Part shown: positions 6,029-6,274 of the stretch, in pieces | Layout: each line of letters begins with the position of its first letter | Position numbering within the stretch: position 1 is the stretch's first letter | Origin: JBMYYE01 sp049609065 | GTDB lineage: Bacteria > Pseudomonadota > Alphaproteobacteria > Rhodobacterales > Rhodobacteraceae | Length of the DNA: 6,274 nucleotides | Assembly: GCA_049609065.1 (NCBI GenBank) | Contig: JBMYYE010000122.1 | Location: forward strand, 1-6,274 | Direction of reading: 5' to 3' | The notes under the pieces: generated by a model | Seen by the model: the letters and a program-made list of their open reading frames with translations, nothing else | Databases searched by the model: none | Told to the model about the DNA's origin: nothing | Program-made: the position numbers and the translations under genes

Positions 6029-6274
6029 CTACAGGCGCCACTGGCCCGGTAAATCCTTTGGTGCATCATCTGAGGGGGCTTTGATCCGCCCAAGGAAACT
6101 CAACGGGCCCTCAAGGATCGCTTTGGCAAAACTGTTCCCGCGCACCGCAACCTTGGCTTTTTCAAACTGCATCACGTTTTCAATCCGTCGATCGAGAAAC
6201 GCCCAGCTATCAACGTGATCTTCGCTTTCATCACCAAGCCAAAACAGCAAAACAGAGGAATAAACAGCCGACAG
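6029..6274 (-). CDS. COQ9 family protein, C-terminal part (N-terminus outside window)
   Basis: The open frame runs uninterrupted from its TAG stop (6029-6031) to the window edge, giving 81 visible residues that begin LSAVYSSVLLFWLGDESED. The string HVDSWAFLDRRIENVMQFEKAK matches the C-terminal helical region of COQ9 (human COQ9 has a similar DTWRFLENRVNDAM segment). COQ9 is a lipid-binding, TetR-fold-derived protein that assists ubiquinone biosynthesis, in eukaryotes by working with the hydroxylase COQ7. The lipid-binding core and start codon lie beyond the right edge, so completeness cannot be judged. A TTG at 6248-6250 is an internal codon, not a real start. The downstream same-strand gene is a quinone reductase, so both members of the pair relate to quinones. 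Confidence 0.85.
   Translation of the reverse strand: MSAVYSSVLLFWLGDESEDHVDSWAFLDRRIENVMQFEKAKVAVRGNSFAKAILEGPLSFLGRIKAPSDDAPKDLPGQWRL

Noticed and set aside
6248..6250. A separate small 73-residue gene starting at TTG
   Set aside because: The frame stays open to the window edge, and the residues before it (LSAVYSSVL) continue the COQ9 similarity, so this is the end of a larger gene.

Overview
The window looks like a core chromosomal stretch of an alphaproteobacterium, most likely Rhodobacterales/Rhodobacteraceae (Roseobacter-type). The evidence is the order SRP RNA - dnaX - ybaB - recR, a TrcR/DUF1013 regulator (an alphaproteobacterial family), a COQ9 homologue, a tau subunit ending in an acidic WDPFEED tail, and GC in the mid-50s % by eye. 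The organism call is inferred from gene content and protein style, not from a database search.

Layout from left to right. The 3' part of the bacterial small SRP RNA (ffs) sits at the left edge. A small cysteine phosphatase gene follows on the minus strand and is divergent from dnaX. Next is the plus-strand DNA-maintenance cluster dnaX (DNA polymerase III tau), ybaB (nucleoid-associated protein) and recR (recombination mediator), with recR overlapping the ybaB stop by one base. A bidirectional hairpin terminator separates recR from the convergent minus-strand trcR gene.

A 152-bp divergent spacer after trcR holds a paired direct repeat and a G-tract array of G-quadruplex type. It is followed by a plus-strand gene for an exported RNase T2. 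RNase T2 converges with a minus-strand pair: a PIG3-type quinone oxidoreductase preceded by the C-terminal part of COQ9, which runs off the right edge.

Functionally there are three themes: replication and repair (dnaX-ybaB-recR), RNA polymerase/cell-cycle control (trcR), and quinone metabolism (coq9 and the reductase), plus one exported RNase and one phosphatase of unknown substrate. I see no mobile element, CRISPR array, tRNA or phage gene, and no gene-free stretch above 300 bases. Nothing here looks like a wholly new system. The points most worth a second look are the internal duplication in TrcR, the repeat and G-tract architecture upstream of trcR and RNase T2, and a Glu-to-Gln change in the RNase T2 active-site motif.
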